DNA of 64,000 bases. Origin: Azorinus chamasolen (taxonomy: Eukaryota > Mollusca > Bivalvia > Cardiida > Solecurtidae). Shown here piece by piece: positions 1 to 11,290 of this stretch. The DNA lies in contig OY755238.1 of assembly GCA_963576725.1 (NCBI GenBank), positions 27,000,334 to 27,064,333 of the forward strand, written 5' to 3'. Made by a program: the position numbers and the translations under genes. Every line of letters starts with the position of its first letter. Position 1 is the stretch's first letter. The notes under the pieces were generated by a model. That model ran no database searches. It was not told where the DNA came from and was given only the letters and a program-made list of their open reading frames with translations.

Positions 1-165
1 CATTGACCGATTTTGACCAAGCTTTGTATTCAACAAGCTATTATAAAAACCAAGCTTGGGATGGTATTTATGAGTTCTCGGGGTCAAGGACACTGTAACT
101 GTAAATAGAAATGCGGTTCCCGATCAATAATTTGAGTTATTATCGATTTCGACGAATAGTTTTTA
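1..165. repeat. Dispersed repeat fragment
   Basis: Contains GGTCAAGGACACTGTAACTG followed by an AAATAGAAATGCGGTTCCCG stretch, which resembles a phrase I remember as very common in mollusc genomes. No coding potential is apparent. The identification is from memory only. Confidence 0.35.
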
Positions 166-167
166 TC

Positions 168-250
168 CAATCCAGACAAGATGCCGAGCTACACAGCGTC
201 TCATCTGGATCCAAACAGCTTGCACATTCAGTAACAGCGTGCAGACGGTT
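168..250. mobile_element. Family D hairpin remnant
   Basis: Degenerate copy of the family D hairpin: GATGCCGAG on the left and GTCTCATCTGGATCCAAACA on the right. The element ends are not visible. Confidence 0.5.
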
Positions 251-339
251 GAAATCTTGGTATTTGTATTGCTTGTGTCTCCATTATTTTTGTATATATA
301 CACATGTATAGGGTTTCATGCACACTGCATTTATTTTTT

Positions 340-2040
340 CCAATAACTCATATGTATAATGCCTAGTGCTAATTTTCCAAATTTCTTTAATAAAATAAAT
401 TGGTAAACTTTAAAAGCCTGGTTTCGTGTCATTGCCGCGTTTCGTTTTGGTATTGTATGACACTGCAGAGTCAGATCAATGATGATTTCCCTTTTTGCCA
501 AGGTGTAAAAAAGTATTTATATGACGGAAAGGGTTAATCAATTATTTTGATTTTGAACTATGTATGTAAATGGTTGGAATAGTTTTGCTGATCTTGTTTG
601 TATTACGTATTTTTGTATATATTGTAAATAATATACTAATATAGGACGATTCATCTTTTTATTATATATATCAATTTTGTTGTTTATATAAAATTCTAGA
701 TCAAATTCAAGTTTGAATTTTAACATTATCATGAATAGATGTTTAGTGTGTGTAATTATTTCATGTAAATGCGTGCATATTAAACATAATTATTTGCGAA
801 TTGTACAGAACATTGGTGGTTTTCATTACACTTATATGTATAAAGTCATTGATATCTATTTAGCAAGCCACGTTAAGTTGCTGTACATTGAAGTTGCTTA
901 ACACTAATCCTGTACAGAAATGAAATAATCTTATCATTCTTTACGTAATGTCTTATAGCTGACAGATAAAAAATAAATCATTTTAATTAAAATTGCTTTC
1001 ATTTTTCCTGTTTGTTTATATAGTGCAGTTGAATATGACAACTGTACAGTTAGATCATTAATCCGTTATCTGCCGTTATGGCAGGGATGTCATATCATAT
1101 GCAGTCAGTTTGGGTACAGATGTGTAAATCGGCATCCAATCAGGATTCAAACTAAATTGCACCTTGTTAGCCATTGGTAATAGTAAAATCATTTTCATTT
1201 TTCACAACTAACATGTTATAAGCCAAGCACCTTTGCCGATTAATGAAAAAGTACTAAGGTCAAGTGGCTGTAAAGTGTGCTCAAATGGTAGGAAAATATT
1301 AGTTGTTAAATGTACAAATCAGTTTAATAATCGCTTACATTATTTGTTATTTTGCAAAGTAGCATTCTTCATTCAGTGAAATGAACATATCATGATTATT
1401 ACCTACTTAATATCATAGGTAATTATGATACTGAAACAAACAAAATATAATATGCAGTGATTAATTGGTTTCAAAGAACATAACTGTAAATATATGCAAT
1501 GTTCTTTTTCAGTCTTGCGTTTTTATTTCATTTCTATGACTTGTAAACATGAACTGGTGTTAATGGTGTCATTATAATCAATTCAGATTTAAAGTTTCAA
1601 ATGCGTTTAGTATGTAAATAATTAGGATGTGTATTAGAGTTTAGTACTTATCATATACTTATTTGATATATAATTAATAAATGTAAACAGCCATTTGTTT
1701 TTAGAATGCATCAAACGTCTAGCAGTTATATTGGACTGACTTGAAGGTACAGTGTTGAAGATACTATACGACAATAGCATCCTTATTTGGTGAATAAACA
1801 AATTAATCATCAGTTTGATTTTCGTCATTTTGAGCTTCGCTGCACTGGGGATGCAACATAGATTATTTTAAAATGTTTATGAATGTTTTGTTTTAAACCG
1901 TAATGAGTTTTGTAAGAATATTTCAGGACAAAAATAATTTATACAAGTTTGTCATCTACAATATACAGTAATTTTCAGATTACTATATACTATATTGATT
2001 CATAGTCGACCGATTGCTAACGAGTTTGTATGTGTTATGC
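340..2040. other. AT-rich stretch without a visible gene
   Basis: I see no exon with splice sites, no RNA gene and no intact element here. Short AATAAA-like strings occur near 388 and 969, so the 3' untranslated end of a gene outside the window cannot be excluded. The only recognisable repeat is a family B end at 470-537. Confidence 0.5.
470..537 (+). mobile_element. Family B right-end remnant
   Basis: Degenerate hairpin half followed by AAGTATTTATATGACGGAAA and GGGTTAA, the usual right end of family B. Confidence 0.5.
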
Positions 2041-2064
2041 TTTTTTATTATCTAAAATTGTTTC

Positions 2065-3672
2065 GATTAGGATGTGCCCAATCCATAAATAATTGGGATG
2101 TGCCATACTTATATTAAGCTATCCCGATGAGGATGTGCCGATCTGTAAAGATTTTGGGATGTGCCGTACTTATTTAAAATTATTCCGATGAGAATGTGCC
2201 CTATCTGTAAAGGTTTTGGGATGTGCTATACTTATTTAAAACTATGCCGATGAGGATGTGCCCAACCGATAATGAGTTGGGATGTGCCATACTTATTTAA
2301 AGCTGTTCCCGATCTGTAATGAATTGGGATGTGCCATATCTATATAACTATATTTTGATCAGGATGCTCCCGATCGCTAAATATTTGGGATGTGCCATAA
2401 TTATATAAGGCTATTTCGATTAGGTTTTACCCGATCTATAAAGATTTTTGATGTGCTATATTTATGCTATTCTGATCAGGTTGTGCTTGATCTTTAATGT
2501 TTTGGGATGTGCCGTACTTTATACAGTAAAACACTTCTAAACCGGACATTAGATTTAATATAAATATCGGTATTCATGCATTGTGACAGTCATGCAGAAA
2601 GTTTTTTCATGTCTTTCACGCTATATTAAACATCCACCTGCCTAACAGTATCACTATATGATTTCTTCTCTTCTCGAATTCTGTTTTAGAGGGGTTTTAC
2701 TGTAAAGCTAGTCCAATTAGGATATGCCTGATCTATAAAGATATTAGGATGTGCCATACTTGTATTAGGCTATCCCAAATAAGATGTGCACGGTCTATGA
2801 AGAGTTGGGGTGTGTAGTTCTTATATTAAACGATTTGGATTAGGATATACCCGATCTATAAATGTTTCGGGTGTTATATAAAACTATTGTGATTAGGATA
2901 TGCTAAATATATAAAGATTATGGCGCGCCATACTTATATATAGCTAATCTGAATAGGATGTGCCTGGTCTATAAAGATCTGGGATGTGCCATACTGATAT
3001 GAAGTTATTCCAATTAGGATGTGCCTGATCTATTAAGATTTGGGATGTGCCGTACTTATTTAAAGCTATTTCAGATATGATGTACCTGAAATATAACGTG
3101 TGATGTGTCATACTTATATACAACAGTTTTGATTAGAATGTCTCCGATCTATAAAGATTTGGGATGTGCCATACTTTTATAAAGCTGTTTCCATTAGGAT
3201 GTGCCCGAATTATAAATATTTGGGATGTGCCATATACTTAATTAACGCTATTTCGATCACGATATGCCAGAATTACAAATATTTGGGATGTGCCATATAC
3301 TTAATTAACGCTATTTCGATCAGGATATGCCCGTATTATAATTGTTTTGGGATGTGCCATATACTTAACGCTATTTCGATCAGGATATGCCCGAATTATA
3401 ATTGTTTGGGATGTGCCATACTTATATAAAGTTGTTTACATTTGGATATGCCAGAATTATAAATATTTGGTATGTGCCATACTTATTTAAAGCTAATTGT
3501 TTAGGATGTGCCCGATCTATAACGATTTGGGATGTGCCATACTTATATAAAGTTGTTTACATTTGGATATGCCAGAATTATAAATATTTGGTATGTGCCA
3601 TACTTATTTAAAGCTAGTTGTTTAGGATGTGCCCGATCTATAAGGATTTGGGATGTGCCATACTGATTTATT
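2065..3672. repeat. Minisatellite, about 61-bp units
   Basis: About 24 units of 50-64 bp, each with a TTGGGATGTGCCATACTTAT core and a GATGTGCCCGATCTATAA half. The two halves resemble each other, so the unit may itself be an old dimer. Open frames read through parts of it are repeat artefacts. An A2 element splits the array at 2524-2702. Confidence 0.9.
2524..2702. mobile_element. Family A2 MITE inside the minisatellite
   Basis: Begins CAGTAAAACACTTCTAAACC and ends GAGGGGTTTTACTG, with TA on both sides (2522-2523, 2703-2704). The central hairpin is largely lost; CATGCAGAAAG of one arm remains. Confidence 0.85.
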
Positions 3673-3943
3673 ACCTCAAAACTTTTTGTCAAGCAGTGAA
3701 ATTCTCTTTGAGTATCAAACAGTGCAAACCTTGGTCAGATATCACATATGACATGGTGGCTCATTTCGGCAGAGAACATATTTGAAAGACATATTTCATG
3801 GCGCGGTCTAAAAAGAATATGTTTGCATCATAAAGTAACAAGCTTTTGGCAGTAAATCAGATAAAATATATTATTTCTGTCATATTGGTAATATAAATCA
3901 ATTATTAGTAATTCTGTACATACAAGTAATATATGTGCGATAG

Positions 3944-4379
3944 TATTATCCTACCAATTTGACCTGAGACTCATGAATATTCCGTGTATTATCGTCGGTA
4001 ATCTTCGAAACAATTTTCGGAGGTATAAGAATGCGCTATAAGAATACAGTAAACCCCCTCTAATGCGACCAGCAAAATGGGACATAACTCACCGTGACAA
4101 AGGCTTGTTGTAGCTTAATACAGGACGAAAGTTATGCAGAAAGCTCCTACAGGAGCTTTCTGCATAACTTTTGTTCTGCATTAAGCAACCATCTGATTAT
4201 AAAGACAGTCATGTTTATTCATTAAGTGGTCGCATTAACGGGGTTTTACTGTACAATCCTCGTGGAACATGATTATTGCCGGCTTTTTGTTTGCTATGTT
4301 TTGTCACAGAGTTTTACGAACAATCCCGACAAACACGCCCAAATTTAATCGAGTCTCATGTCAAATTGGGAGGATAATA
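3944..4379 (+). mobile_element. Composite element K (contains A1)
   Basis: About 29-bp terminal inverted repeats: TATTATCCTACCAATTTGAC on the left, and on the right the reverse complement of TATTATCCTCCCAATTTGAC. A complete A1 MITE sits inside. The same composite recurs in reverse orientation at 27468-27897. The ends suggest a TA target site. Confidence 0.7.
4047..4251. mobile_element. Family A1 MITE
   Basis: Reference-type A1: 205 bp, ends CAGTAAAC...GGGGTTTTACTG, TA flanks, inner TAATGCGACC / GGTCGCATTA. The central palindrome runs from about ACGAAAGTTATGCAGAAAGC through CTCCTACAGGAG to its mirror. Too short for a transposase. TA target plus CAGTA-type ends point to pogo/Tigger mobilisation, which is inference. 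Confidence 0.9.
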
Positions 4380-4384
4380 CATCA

Positions 4385-4945
4385 GATATAAAAACCATTA
4401 TTATTGTGTACACGTAGTTATATAAATCTGTTATTGTTATTTCTGTGCTTGATTGTCATATTGGTTATGTACATTATTATTTCTGTACTTAATTTTGATT
4501 TGTGCTTACATAAATAATTAATTATCTTTTCTGTACATTATTGTCATATCATTTCTGTACATTATTGTTGTGTTGGTTATATAAATAAGTTATTATTATT
4601 TTTATACTTAATTGTCATAGTGCGAACATATATCTTTTGTATTATTTCTGTACATAAGTATTCTCATATTGATTGCGTAACTCAGTTATATTTTTCCGTA
4701 CACAACTGGCCTAAGAACATGGCTTAAGCGGTCATTCATTTATTGAAGATAATAGTTTCCTGCATTACTTACGACCTGCATTAAGCTACCAACTGTCTTA
4801 CAGACCATTAATTAGACCTTTTTAAATGGCCGCATTGGCTCTACTCTACTGTATATAAATCAAGTGTTATATCTGTACAGAATTATCATACTAGTTATTA
4901 CTTTATTATTAATATTTCTGTACATAATTGGCATAAGCCCTTGTC
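4385..4945. repeat. Degenerate AT-rich tandem repeat with A3 debris
   Basis: Repeated phrases TTATTTCTGTACATAATTGT and ATATTGGTTATATAAAT occur at irregular spacing. An old A3 remnant (CTTAAGCGGTCATTC, then GCATTAAGCTACCAACTGTC) lies at about 4690-4855. Confidence 0.45.
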
Positions 4946-5290
4946 CTAAGCGGTCAGTTATTAACCCTTCGCTTGCTATTCACGTCAATATACCTACCTG
5001 TAAATAGTGAAGACCCAGATGAGACAGCTCCTATAGGAGCTTTCTCATCAGGGGCTGCACTATTTACAAATTGATTGTGCAACCAGTGCACTCCACATCA
5101 GTGATTGCACAGTGAAATACTTGTACACAGTGACGATATCTGTAATTATACAAGTGGACATGGATAAATAAGGAGACATGTATTTTAAATTCAGCAAGCG
5201 AAGGGTTAACTGAACACATGTGTTTAAAAACAGGTGATTGCTTAGTGCATGGCCAACGTTTATGCAGAATGCTCCTATATGCAATTATTT
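4925..5290. mobile_element. Family A3 MITE split by element E
   Basis: The left part, TTGTCCTAAGCGGTCAGTTA, stops at 4960. The arm resumes after 5209 with AAACAGGTGATTGCTTAGTG and a TTATGCAGAATGCTCCTATA core. Family E lies exactly between, so E inserted into A3. The right end is not recognisable. Confidence 0.55.
4961..5209 (+). mobile_element. Family E MITE (TTAA)
   Basis: 249 bp from TTAACCCTTCGCTTGC to GCAAGCGAAGGGTTAA. The hairpin has GTAAATAGTGAAGACCCAGA on the left and GCACTATTTAC on the right, centred on CTCCTATAGGAG. A second short palindrome, CAACCAGTGCACT, follows. Nearly identical to 55882-56131. Confidence 0.87.
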
Positions 5291-5345
5291 TCTTACATGA
5301 ATATTATATGATTATTCATGAAATAAATTATTAGTGCAAGCAGAG

Positions 5346-5347
<2 letters not shown>

Positions 5348-5413
<66 letters not shown>
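5348..5413. repeat. (GA)n microsatellite
   Basis: About 33 uninterrupted GA dinucleotides. Confidence 0.97.
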
Positions 5414-5418
<5 letters not shown>

Positions 5419-6225
5419 TTTGTGTGAGATGTGTCATTAGTTCCCTTGGTTACACTTATTGGAATGTCTAATGTAGTACCGAAACAGACACATGTATGGC
5501 ATCTTACAATTAAGCATGCTGTTCAATTTGTTATAGATAAAAATGTTTTATTTAGATTATAACATTTGTTTTACTTCAACGTTTTTGAACAGGACAATAT
5601 GGAATTAAATAGATTGGCTCTGAATGAGAAGTCGTGTTCCGATCGTTTCATCAAGACCCAGTCTGATTTGAGATGTACTCGCATGTATAGTGGAAACTGT
5701 TAAACAAAACGATACTGACAATAGGCAATATCTCTTTAGAAACCCGGTGATGTCAGAAATGCCTTCAAAATATTGGTAGGTAAATGAAAGTGAAACTGTT
5801 ATATATTTATGCTTTACTATTTTGATTTAAATATGAATCTATTGTTTGTTGTTTTCAGTTTGTTTTGACAAATGGCTGTACAGTACTAACTCGAAACATT
5901 TCTACAATCCTTAGCATGAATAGTGTAAATGGTGTTTAGATCCATATCCACCTATCCCTAATGCTGATACATGATAATTGACAATTTTCAATAGGGTTTT
6001 AAAAGAAGAAAATGTAATTGAGCAAGTACTGAATTCATTGAGCAGGCTTAGCTATTTTTGTCATTATCACTGATTTAAATTGTGATTTATTAAACAAATT
6101 TGCCTACAAATTATTTGAGCTGGTTGATGTATCTCGGGTCAGTTCTGTTATTTGGTATCAGGGTCTAATATTTGCACTGTTCACTATAGCTAAGGATTCA
6201 TTTGTCCTTAGTCAAAATGTATATA
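5414..6225. other. No gene or known repeat seen
   Basis: Unremarkable AT-rich DNA. No spliced exon, tRNA or terminal-repeat pair was found by eye. Confidence 0.45.
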
Positions 6226-6571
6226 CAGTGCTTCTTCTCTACAACGACACCCTTTGGGATACAAATATTGTATGTGTTGTTCAGAGGGAGTTGTTATAGG
6301 GAGGGAAAATCAAACACAATTAGCTTGTTTGCAGATCCCCAAATAACTAAAACCATTATGCCTCTATCAAACCCTATGTTGTGACCACTCTTTAGAATCG
6401 TCACTTTGTGACGATTCTAAAGAGTGGTCACAACATAGGGTTTGATGGGGACATAAAGAAAATACGATGGAAAAAGTTGTTTCTGGATCCTTGTTGTTTC
6501 GGAAACAGTGACATGCGTTGTTGTAAGGAGGGAATCGTTATTGAGAGGGTTGTTGTAGGGAGGGAGCACTG
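6226..6571. mobile_element. Family G element
   Basis: 346 bp. Ends CAGTGCTTCTTCTCTACAAC and GTTGTAGGGAGGGAGCACTG, flanked by TA. At 6368-6450 a palindrome centres on GAATCGTCACTTTGTGACGA, with CCTATGTTGTGACCACTCTT arms. Diverged G-type palindromes recur near 9.1, 17.5, 24.7, 29.2, 38.0 and 61.9 kb. Confidence 0.75.
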
Positions 6572-6574
6572 TAT

Positions 6575-6715
6575 AGTAGAACTTGCCTTAAGCATTTATT
6601 GATCCTAAAAAGCATTTAGCTGATTAATGCAGGCCAACAGTAATGTAGAAAGCTCCTATAGGATCCTACTGTAGTACTTTAGACCTACATTAAACTACAA
6701 CCTGTCGTAAATAAT
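6575..6715. mobile_element. Family A3 remnant
   Basis: AGTAGAACTTGCCTTAAGC at the left, GTAGAAAGCTCCTATAGGAT in the middle and ACTACAACCTGTC at the right. It abuts the end of the G element. Confidence 0.5.
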
Positions 6716-6723
6716 TAAATGTA

Positions 6724-6908
6724 GATGATTGGAGCCAGATGAGACGCCGAGAAGCATGGCGAGTAAACTCGGCGTCTCATCAGGATCAAAGCTGTTTGAC
6801 ACTCGGTCATCAGTTTCTTAAATGTTTTTAAAAAATAGATATCAGATCAGTAAAAATGCAGCAAATAAGAGTTTTGACAGACATATCTTTTAAGCACAAT
6901 AAGGGTTA
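6724..6908. mobile_element. Family D copy, right part
   Basis: The hairpin CCAGATGAGACGCCGAG ... CTCGGCGTCTCATCAGGATC is followed by a D-type tail ending AATAAGGGTTAA. The left end is missing. Confidence 0.6.
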
Positions 6909-7208
6909 ATTGTATTACTATACTCGCTCTAAATATTCAGATATCCAGTCTGCTCTTTTCACTGGATTGTAAAGCGGAATGTGTTAATTTGGCAAAATTA
7001 AAAACTCAAAACCAGACTGACATAATAAAAAATGGTGTTTATCCTGATCCATCTACTACTTCTCCGAGCAGTTTGATCTTGGTTTGCACTATTTGTCGGA
7101 TAGTTAGGGTTACTATGTGTTACGTGTACATTAGTACCAAGACGACACGGAAAGTGCTTGTTCATCCAGAGTCTGCTTCTGAATATGTATAGTGATTGGT
7201 ATATATAT

Positions 7209-7403
7209 TTAACCCTTCAGTGTGGAAAACGAGTCACTAAATCAAATGGTCTTTGTACACAGTGTAGACCCAGGTGAGAAGACCTCTATATGAGATCTCT
7301 TATCAGGGTTTGCAATGTTTAAGACTCCCTGAATGTTTACGGTTAGCTTGGCCTGTTTGAAGGTTTTAATAGTCTATTTAAAAATCAGCATTGACAGGGT
7401 TAA
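7209..7403 (+). mobile_element. Family H MITE (TTAA)
   Basis: Runs from TTAACCCTTCAGTGTGG to GACAGGGTTAA. Hairpin: ACACAGTGTAGACCCAGGTG ... CAGGGTTTGCAATGTTT. Followed by the H signature AGCTTGGCCTGTTTGAAGG. Confidence 0.7.
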
Positions 7404-8035
7404 AGTACTGTAAGTATGCTAAAAGAGAATATATATTAGTTTTTGTAAATAGTTTTGTCACAGATATATTGTTAGGAACTAAGAGAGAATATGTATTGGT
7501 CTATGTAAATAGTTTTGTCACATATATACTGTTCATGCAAACAGTTAAGATCAGATGTACTATTAGTATGCTAAGAGAGGTGTGTACTACTCTTTATAAC
7601 AGTTTTTGAGCATACTCATATGTACTGTTAGTATTCTATCAGAGACGTGTACTACTCTTTGAAACAGTTTTAACACATACACAAATGTTAGTATGCTGAG
7701 AGACACGTATAATTTTGCACATATAGTATGCTATAAGAGACGTGCACTACTCTGTGTAACTGTTTTAAAACATACACAGATGTACTGTTAGTATGCTGAG
7801 AGAGACGTGTACTACTCTGTGTAACTGTTTTAGCACATACACATATATGTTCTGTTAGTATGCTATAAGAGACGTGCACTACTCTGTGTAACTGTTTTAA
7901 AACATACACAGATGTAGTGTTAGTATGCTAAGAGAGTATTACTCTTTGTAACTGTTTTAACACATATTCAGATGTAATGTTAGTATGACATAAGAGACGT
8001 GCACTACACTTTGTAATAGTTTTGGCACAGATGCA
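7404..8035. repeat. Minisatellite, about 65-bp units
   Basis: About nine units built on GTTAGTATGCTAAGAGAGAC, then GTGTACTACTCTGTGTAACT, then a GTTTTAACACATACACAGAT tail. The first two units are diverged. Reading frames over it are repeat artefacts. Confidence 0.85.
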
Positions 8036-8062
8036 AATCACTTAATGTTGATCTAATCAATC

Positions 8063-8280
8063 TTAACCCTTTATCTGACGAATATCATGTAAGAAGAAAT
8101 GTAACTATGAATATTCATTAGATGAATCTTTTATAATGAACACAGAAGTATTTTGCTGTGGTGGAAACTCTACATTACTCCATGAGCGTACAGAGCAGAC
8201 CCTGGTTAGACGGCTCACACAGGAGCAGCCCCCCTGGTATGGGTCTACTCTGTTTGCATCTATTCCAGACAAAGGGTTAA
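8063..8280 (+). mobile_element. Family B MITE
   Basis: TTAACCCTTTATC left end and AAAGGGTTAA right end. The hairpin is eroded: ACAGAGCAGACCCTGGTTAG ... GGGTCTACTCTGTTTGCA. Confidence 0.7.
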
Positions 8281-8382
8281 ATGTTAGAATCTAATATGTT
8301 TGTTATTTAGCTAACACAAAGAAAAATAGTAAAATTATAATGAAACCTATCTTGTAAATATTAATGTTGATTTCTTTAACTC

Positions 8383-8803
8383 TTAACCTGCTGACGGACA
8401 AACAGCGTGGATCAAGATAGGACGTCAATTACTCTGCGTCTCATTGAAGTCCAATGACACTTGGTCAATAGTTTCTCAATAGCGTGAACTAATGGTAGGT
8501 CAGTTAACCCTTCCCTGTTCTACGATTATTTAAATTTTCAATACCTACTGAATATTCATGGACAAAATAGCAATGAAATATTGAAGGTGTAACATTGTAG
8601 CCATTTTAGAAACTAAAGAAACAGATCTATAAAATTCCATAAGCAAACAGAGCATACCATGATCAGACGGCTCCTCTAGGAGCCGTCTGATCTGGGTCTA
8701 CTCTGTTTGCAGATGCGTAAAAATACGTTTATAGTAGGGAAAGGGTTAAGAAAAGATCGGAAATTAAGCGCTCGTGCTTTTCCAGCAGGATAAGGGTTGA
8801 ATA
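8383..8803. mobile_element. Family D copy split by B2
   Basis: AACCTGCTGACGGACAAACA and a GCGTCTCATTGAAGTCC arm lie left of the B2 element. The D tail resumes at 8750 and ends CAGGATAAGGGTTGA. Confidence 0.55.
8514..8749 (+). mobile_element. Family B2 MITE (TTAA)
   Basis: B2 is a B subtype with TTCTACG and TTCAATACCTACTGAATATT in the left half. Hairpin centre is GGCTCCTCTAGGAGCC. TTAA at both ends. Closely matches 45077-45326 and 61436-61684. Confidence 0.85.
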
Positions 8804-8954
8804 ATAAATGTTTAGTAGACACTTATGTTTGAATTATAAATAACCTCGCCTGGATTCGTCTGTAGTTGCCTTATCTTTTATCCCTCCCATATGGAATTCA
8901 TTTATTGGTCATGGTTGGATGAATGTGATCATTCGAAGAGACTTGATACTACCA

Positions 8955-9050
8955 TAAAACCTCTCTATAACGAGCCCTCAAAAGAGGTATTATTCTGGTT
9001 TGTAGAACATGTGGTAGCTTATGCAAGATGAAAGTTACAAGAACGTTTTG
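8955..9050. mobile_element. Family A left-half remnant
   Basis: TAAAACCTCTCTATAACGAG followed by GTGGTAGCTTATGCAAGATG, an eroded A arm. Confidence 0.4.
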
Positions 9051-9059
9051 CAGATGTCC

Positions 9060-9245
9060 AGATCAGATGCGTAAATTTAAACATTTGGAAGAATAGCCTC
9101 ATTTCTCTACCAAACTCTACACTGTGACCACTTTTTAGAATCGTCTCGAAGAGAAAAATCTAAAGAGTGGTTACAGTAGAGGGTTTGGTAGAGAACTGAC
9201 AGTTTTAATATTCGGGTACACACCTTTATCTGTTGGGTCTTTTGT
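9060..9245. mobile_element. G-type palindrome
   Basis: TCTCTACCAAACTCTACACT to TAGAGGGTTTGGTAGAGAAC, with GTGACCACTTTTTAGAATCG and its mirror inside. Followed by the G phrase TTTTAATATTCGGGTACACA. Short ends are unclear. Confidence 0.6.
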
Positions 9246-9407
9246 TGCATTATAAAGTAAAACCTAGTCAATATTAATGACTTCATTATTTCGTACATGC
9301 ATATTCATGAAGTAAAATATGCTAAAAACCACATTGATCTAGAAAGATGGTTGTGTATGAGTCACGTTGCAAGCTGTCGTGAAACGGAAATCAGGCCAAG
9401 GAAACAT

Positions 9408-9575
9408 ATCTATAAGTCTGGGATCAGTGTTGTGCATCTGATTGTTCGTATCTATAAGTCTGAGGTCATTGTGGGTATCTGCTTGTTCATATCTATAAGT
9501 CTGAGGTCATTGTGGGGCATCTGATTGTTCATATCTATAAGTCTGAGGTCATTGTGAAGCATCTGATTGGTCAGA
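9408..9575. repeat. Tandem repeat, about 42 bp x 4
   Basis: Four units of TATCTATAAGTCTGAGGTCA followed by a TTGTGGGCATCTGATTGTTC phrase. The last unit runs into an F-type phrase TGATTGGTCAGATG. Confidence 0.75.
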
Positions 9576-9760
9576 TGTTAGCTTGCTCAAACTCTGACTC
9601 TTAAGACACTTAAGCATGAACTCAGACTCCTTAAAATATCTTGCATGTATTTTCAAAACACAGCCAGCGTATTGGTTTTGATGCAGATGAGGCGTCGTGG
9701 TTTCCGTGCCTCGTTTGGGTCCATATGTTTTACATGTCGTCACAAATTCATACGTAGCCT
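9576..9760. repeat. F and D remnants
   Basis: Short F-type arms (CATGAACTCAGACTCC) are followed by an eroded D hairpin half (GCAGATGAGGCGTCGTGG ... GTTTGGGTCCATATG). Confidence 0.35.
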
Positions 9761-9764
9761 GATA

Positions 9765-10060
9765 AAGGTAGATTACAAAACAAGAGTGTGTTTGTGAAAC
9801 ACTTATGACTCGACCTTTGACCCTGAAGGATGACATTGACCTTTGACACATGGACCAGGGAGTTGTACGCGACACATCGTGTTTGTATGGTGAACATTTG
9901 TGCCAGGTTATTATGAAATCTATTCACAGACAGACACGTATAGAAGGGACACAGAATTTAGGACGGACGGATAGAATGACGGACGGACGGACGGACGGAA
10001 GGACGGACAATGCGATAACTATATGCCCGCCGTTTTTTGGGGGGAGGGGGGCGTAACAAT
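9765..10060 (+). repeat. Dispersed repeat with GGAC-rich tail
   Basis: Carries CGACCTTTGACCCTGAAGG, GTACGCGACACATCGTGTTT and GGTGAACATTTGTGCCAGGT, then a (GGAC)n run. I remember this order as an abundant bivalve repeat; class unknown. Confidence 0.5.
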
Positions 10061-10147
10061 TACTTTTTCCAGACCCAGATTAATGTTTAACTAATTTAAG
10101 CTCTAAGACAAAATGGGTCGAAAATAGTCTTAAAATTGTAAAATCCA

Positions 10148-10350
10148 TTAACCTATTACCTCATACTGACGCCTTGTGGCGCTTCTTTAAATGTCATCCT
10201 GTGAAATTATTGTGTTAAATACATCATTGGCCCCAAAAAGCAAATGATCTATTAACACAATGATTTCAAATTACACATTTGTACACATTTTTTCAGTAGA
10301 TGTATTCAAAAAGGTTGGGTCTAAAAATAGCCTATGTGGTAATGGGTTAA
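10148..10350 (-). mobile_element. Family C MITE, eroded hairpin
   Basis: TTAACCTATTACCTCATACT left end and TGTGGTAATGGGTTAA right end. The CAGTAGATGTATTCAAAAAG and GGTTGGGTCTAAAAATAGCC block is typical of C. The hairpin keeps GCAAATGATCTATTAACACA. Confidence 0.75.
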
Positions 10351-10819
10351 GAAGTATCTCAAAACTGTTCAAATTCTATTCTAAAATAACAGATTCAAAG
10401 TCGGAAAGAATTAAAATTATAACGTCCTCTGTTGGTCTGTAGGATTTTGCCTCTTGCTTTCTACACTTGTAGTATTACGGTTTTAACTAATAATACAACG
10501 AGTTACAGGAAATCCTATTTTATACAGTTGAATTGAGTTTGGCTTTACGGTATGGCAACACTGGACATATTATATGGCGACGTTACGGGAGTACAGATGA
10601 AAAGCTACTAGATCATCTTTTCATTTACATCGAGATAAAGAACACATGCTGGAGAATCATAGATACATGTACAGATATTATATTTTCCGTTCGTGTAAGG
10701 GAAAAATCACCAGAACATGATTTTTTATATAAATATTCATGAAGTAAATGGCTAATATTGACGAGGCCGATATGCACCGATAGAAATAGTTTCCTGCTAT
10801 GCTGGGCTTAAATCAAACC
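10351..10819. other. No gene seen
   Basis: AT-rich; a few B-like words (AAATATTCATGAAGTAAATG) but no ends or hairpin. No exon. Confidence 0.4.
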
Positions 10820-11045
10820 TTAACCATTTACTCCATAAATACGTCATTCTTCGCCTTTGCAAACAGAGACGACCCAGATCAGACAGCTCCTGTAGGATAT
10901 TCTCTGTTTGCTTATCATAAAATATAGATATGATTTTAAAGTTTCTACCATGGCAAAAATGCCCTATGCCCATGTGCCATTATGGCAGTTAATATAATTA
11001 ATTTTCATGATGTCATTATTTCTTATATTTTCATGAATTGATAGA
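10820..11045 (-). mobile_element. Family B MITE, reverse
   Basis: TTAACCATTTACTCCATAAA left end, hairpin GCAAACAGAGACGACCCAGA, then CTACCATGGCAAAAATGCCC and a CATGATGTCATTATTTCTTA end region. The right TTAA is lost. Confidence 0.65.
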
Positions 11046-11069
11046 ATAAATGCGATTTATTTTTATCAC

Positions 11070-11285
11070 CTAAATATTCATGCAAGGAATGATGACTTTA
11101 TGGATATTGATTAGATATTTCTTAACATTTTATATTGTGATTATGGACAAGGAATTCCTTTACCATGTCTCCAACTATATTATTCCATAAGTAAACCTAG
11201 AAGATTGACAAAATGGTTCCAACAGCGACCGTCTGATCTGGTATACTCTGTTTGCCAAAGTCTTAGAGGCCGTGTCTTTGAGGTA
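11070..11285 (+). mobile_element. Family B remnant, forward
   Basis: AAATATTCATGCAAGGAATG, ATATTGATTAGATATTTCTT and a GTCTGATCTGGTATACTCTG hairpin half are in B order. Confidence 0.5.
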
Positions 11286-11290
11286 ATTGT

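Noticed and set aside
3166..3611. Open frames of 69-87 codons with repeated CPNYKYLGCAIYL
   Set aside because: They are translations of the 61-bp minisatellite; unit lengths vary and the frame drifts.
6202..6602. Two short frames around 6.2-6.6 kb
   Set aside because: Both are arms of the family G palindrome.
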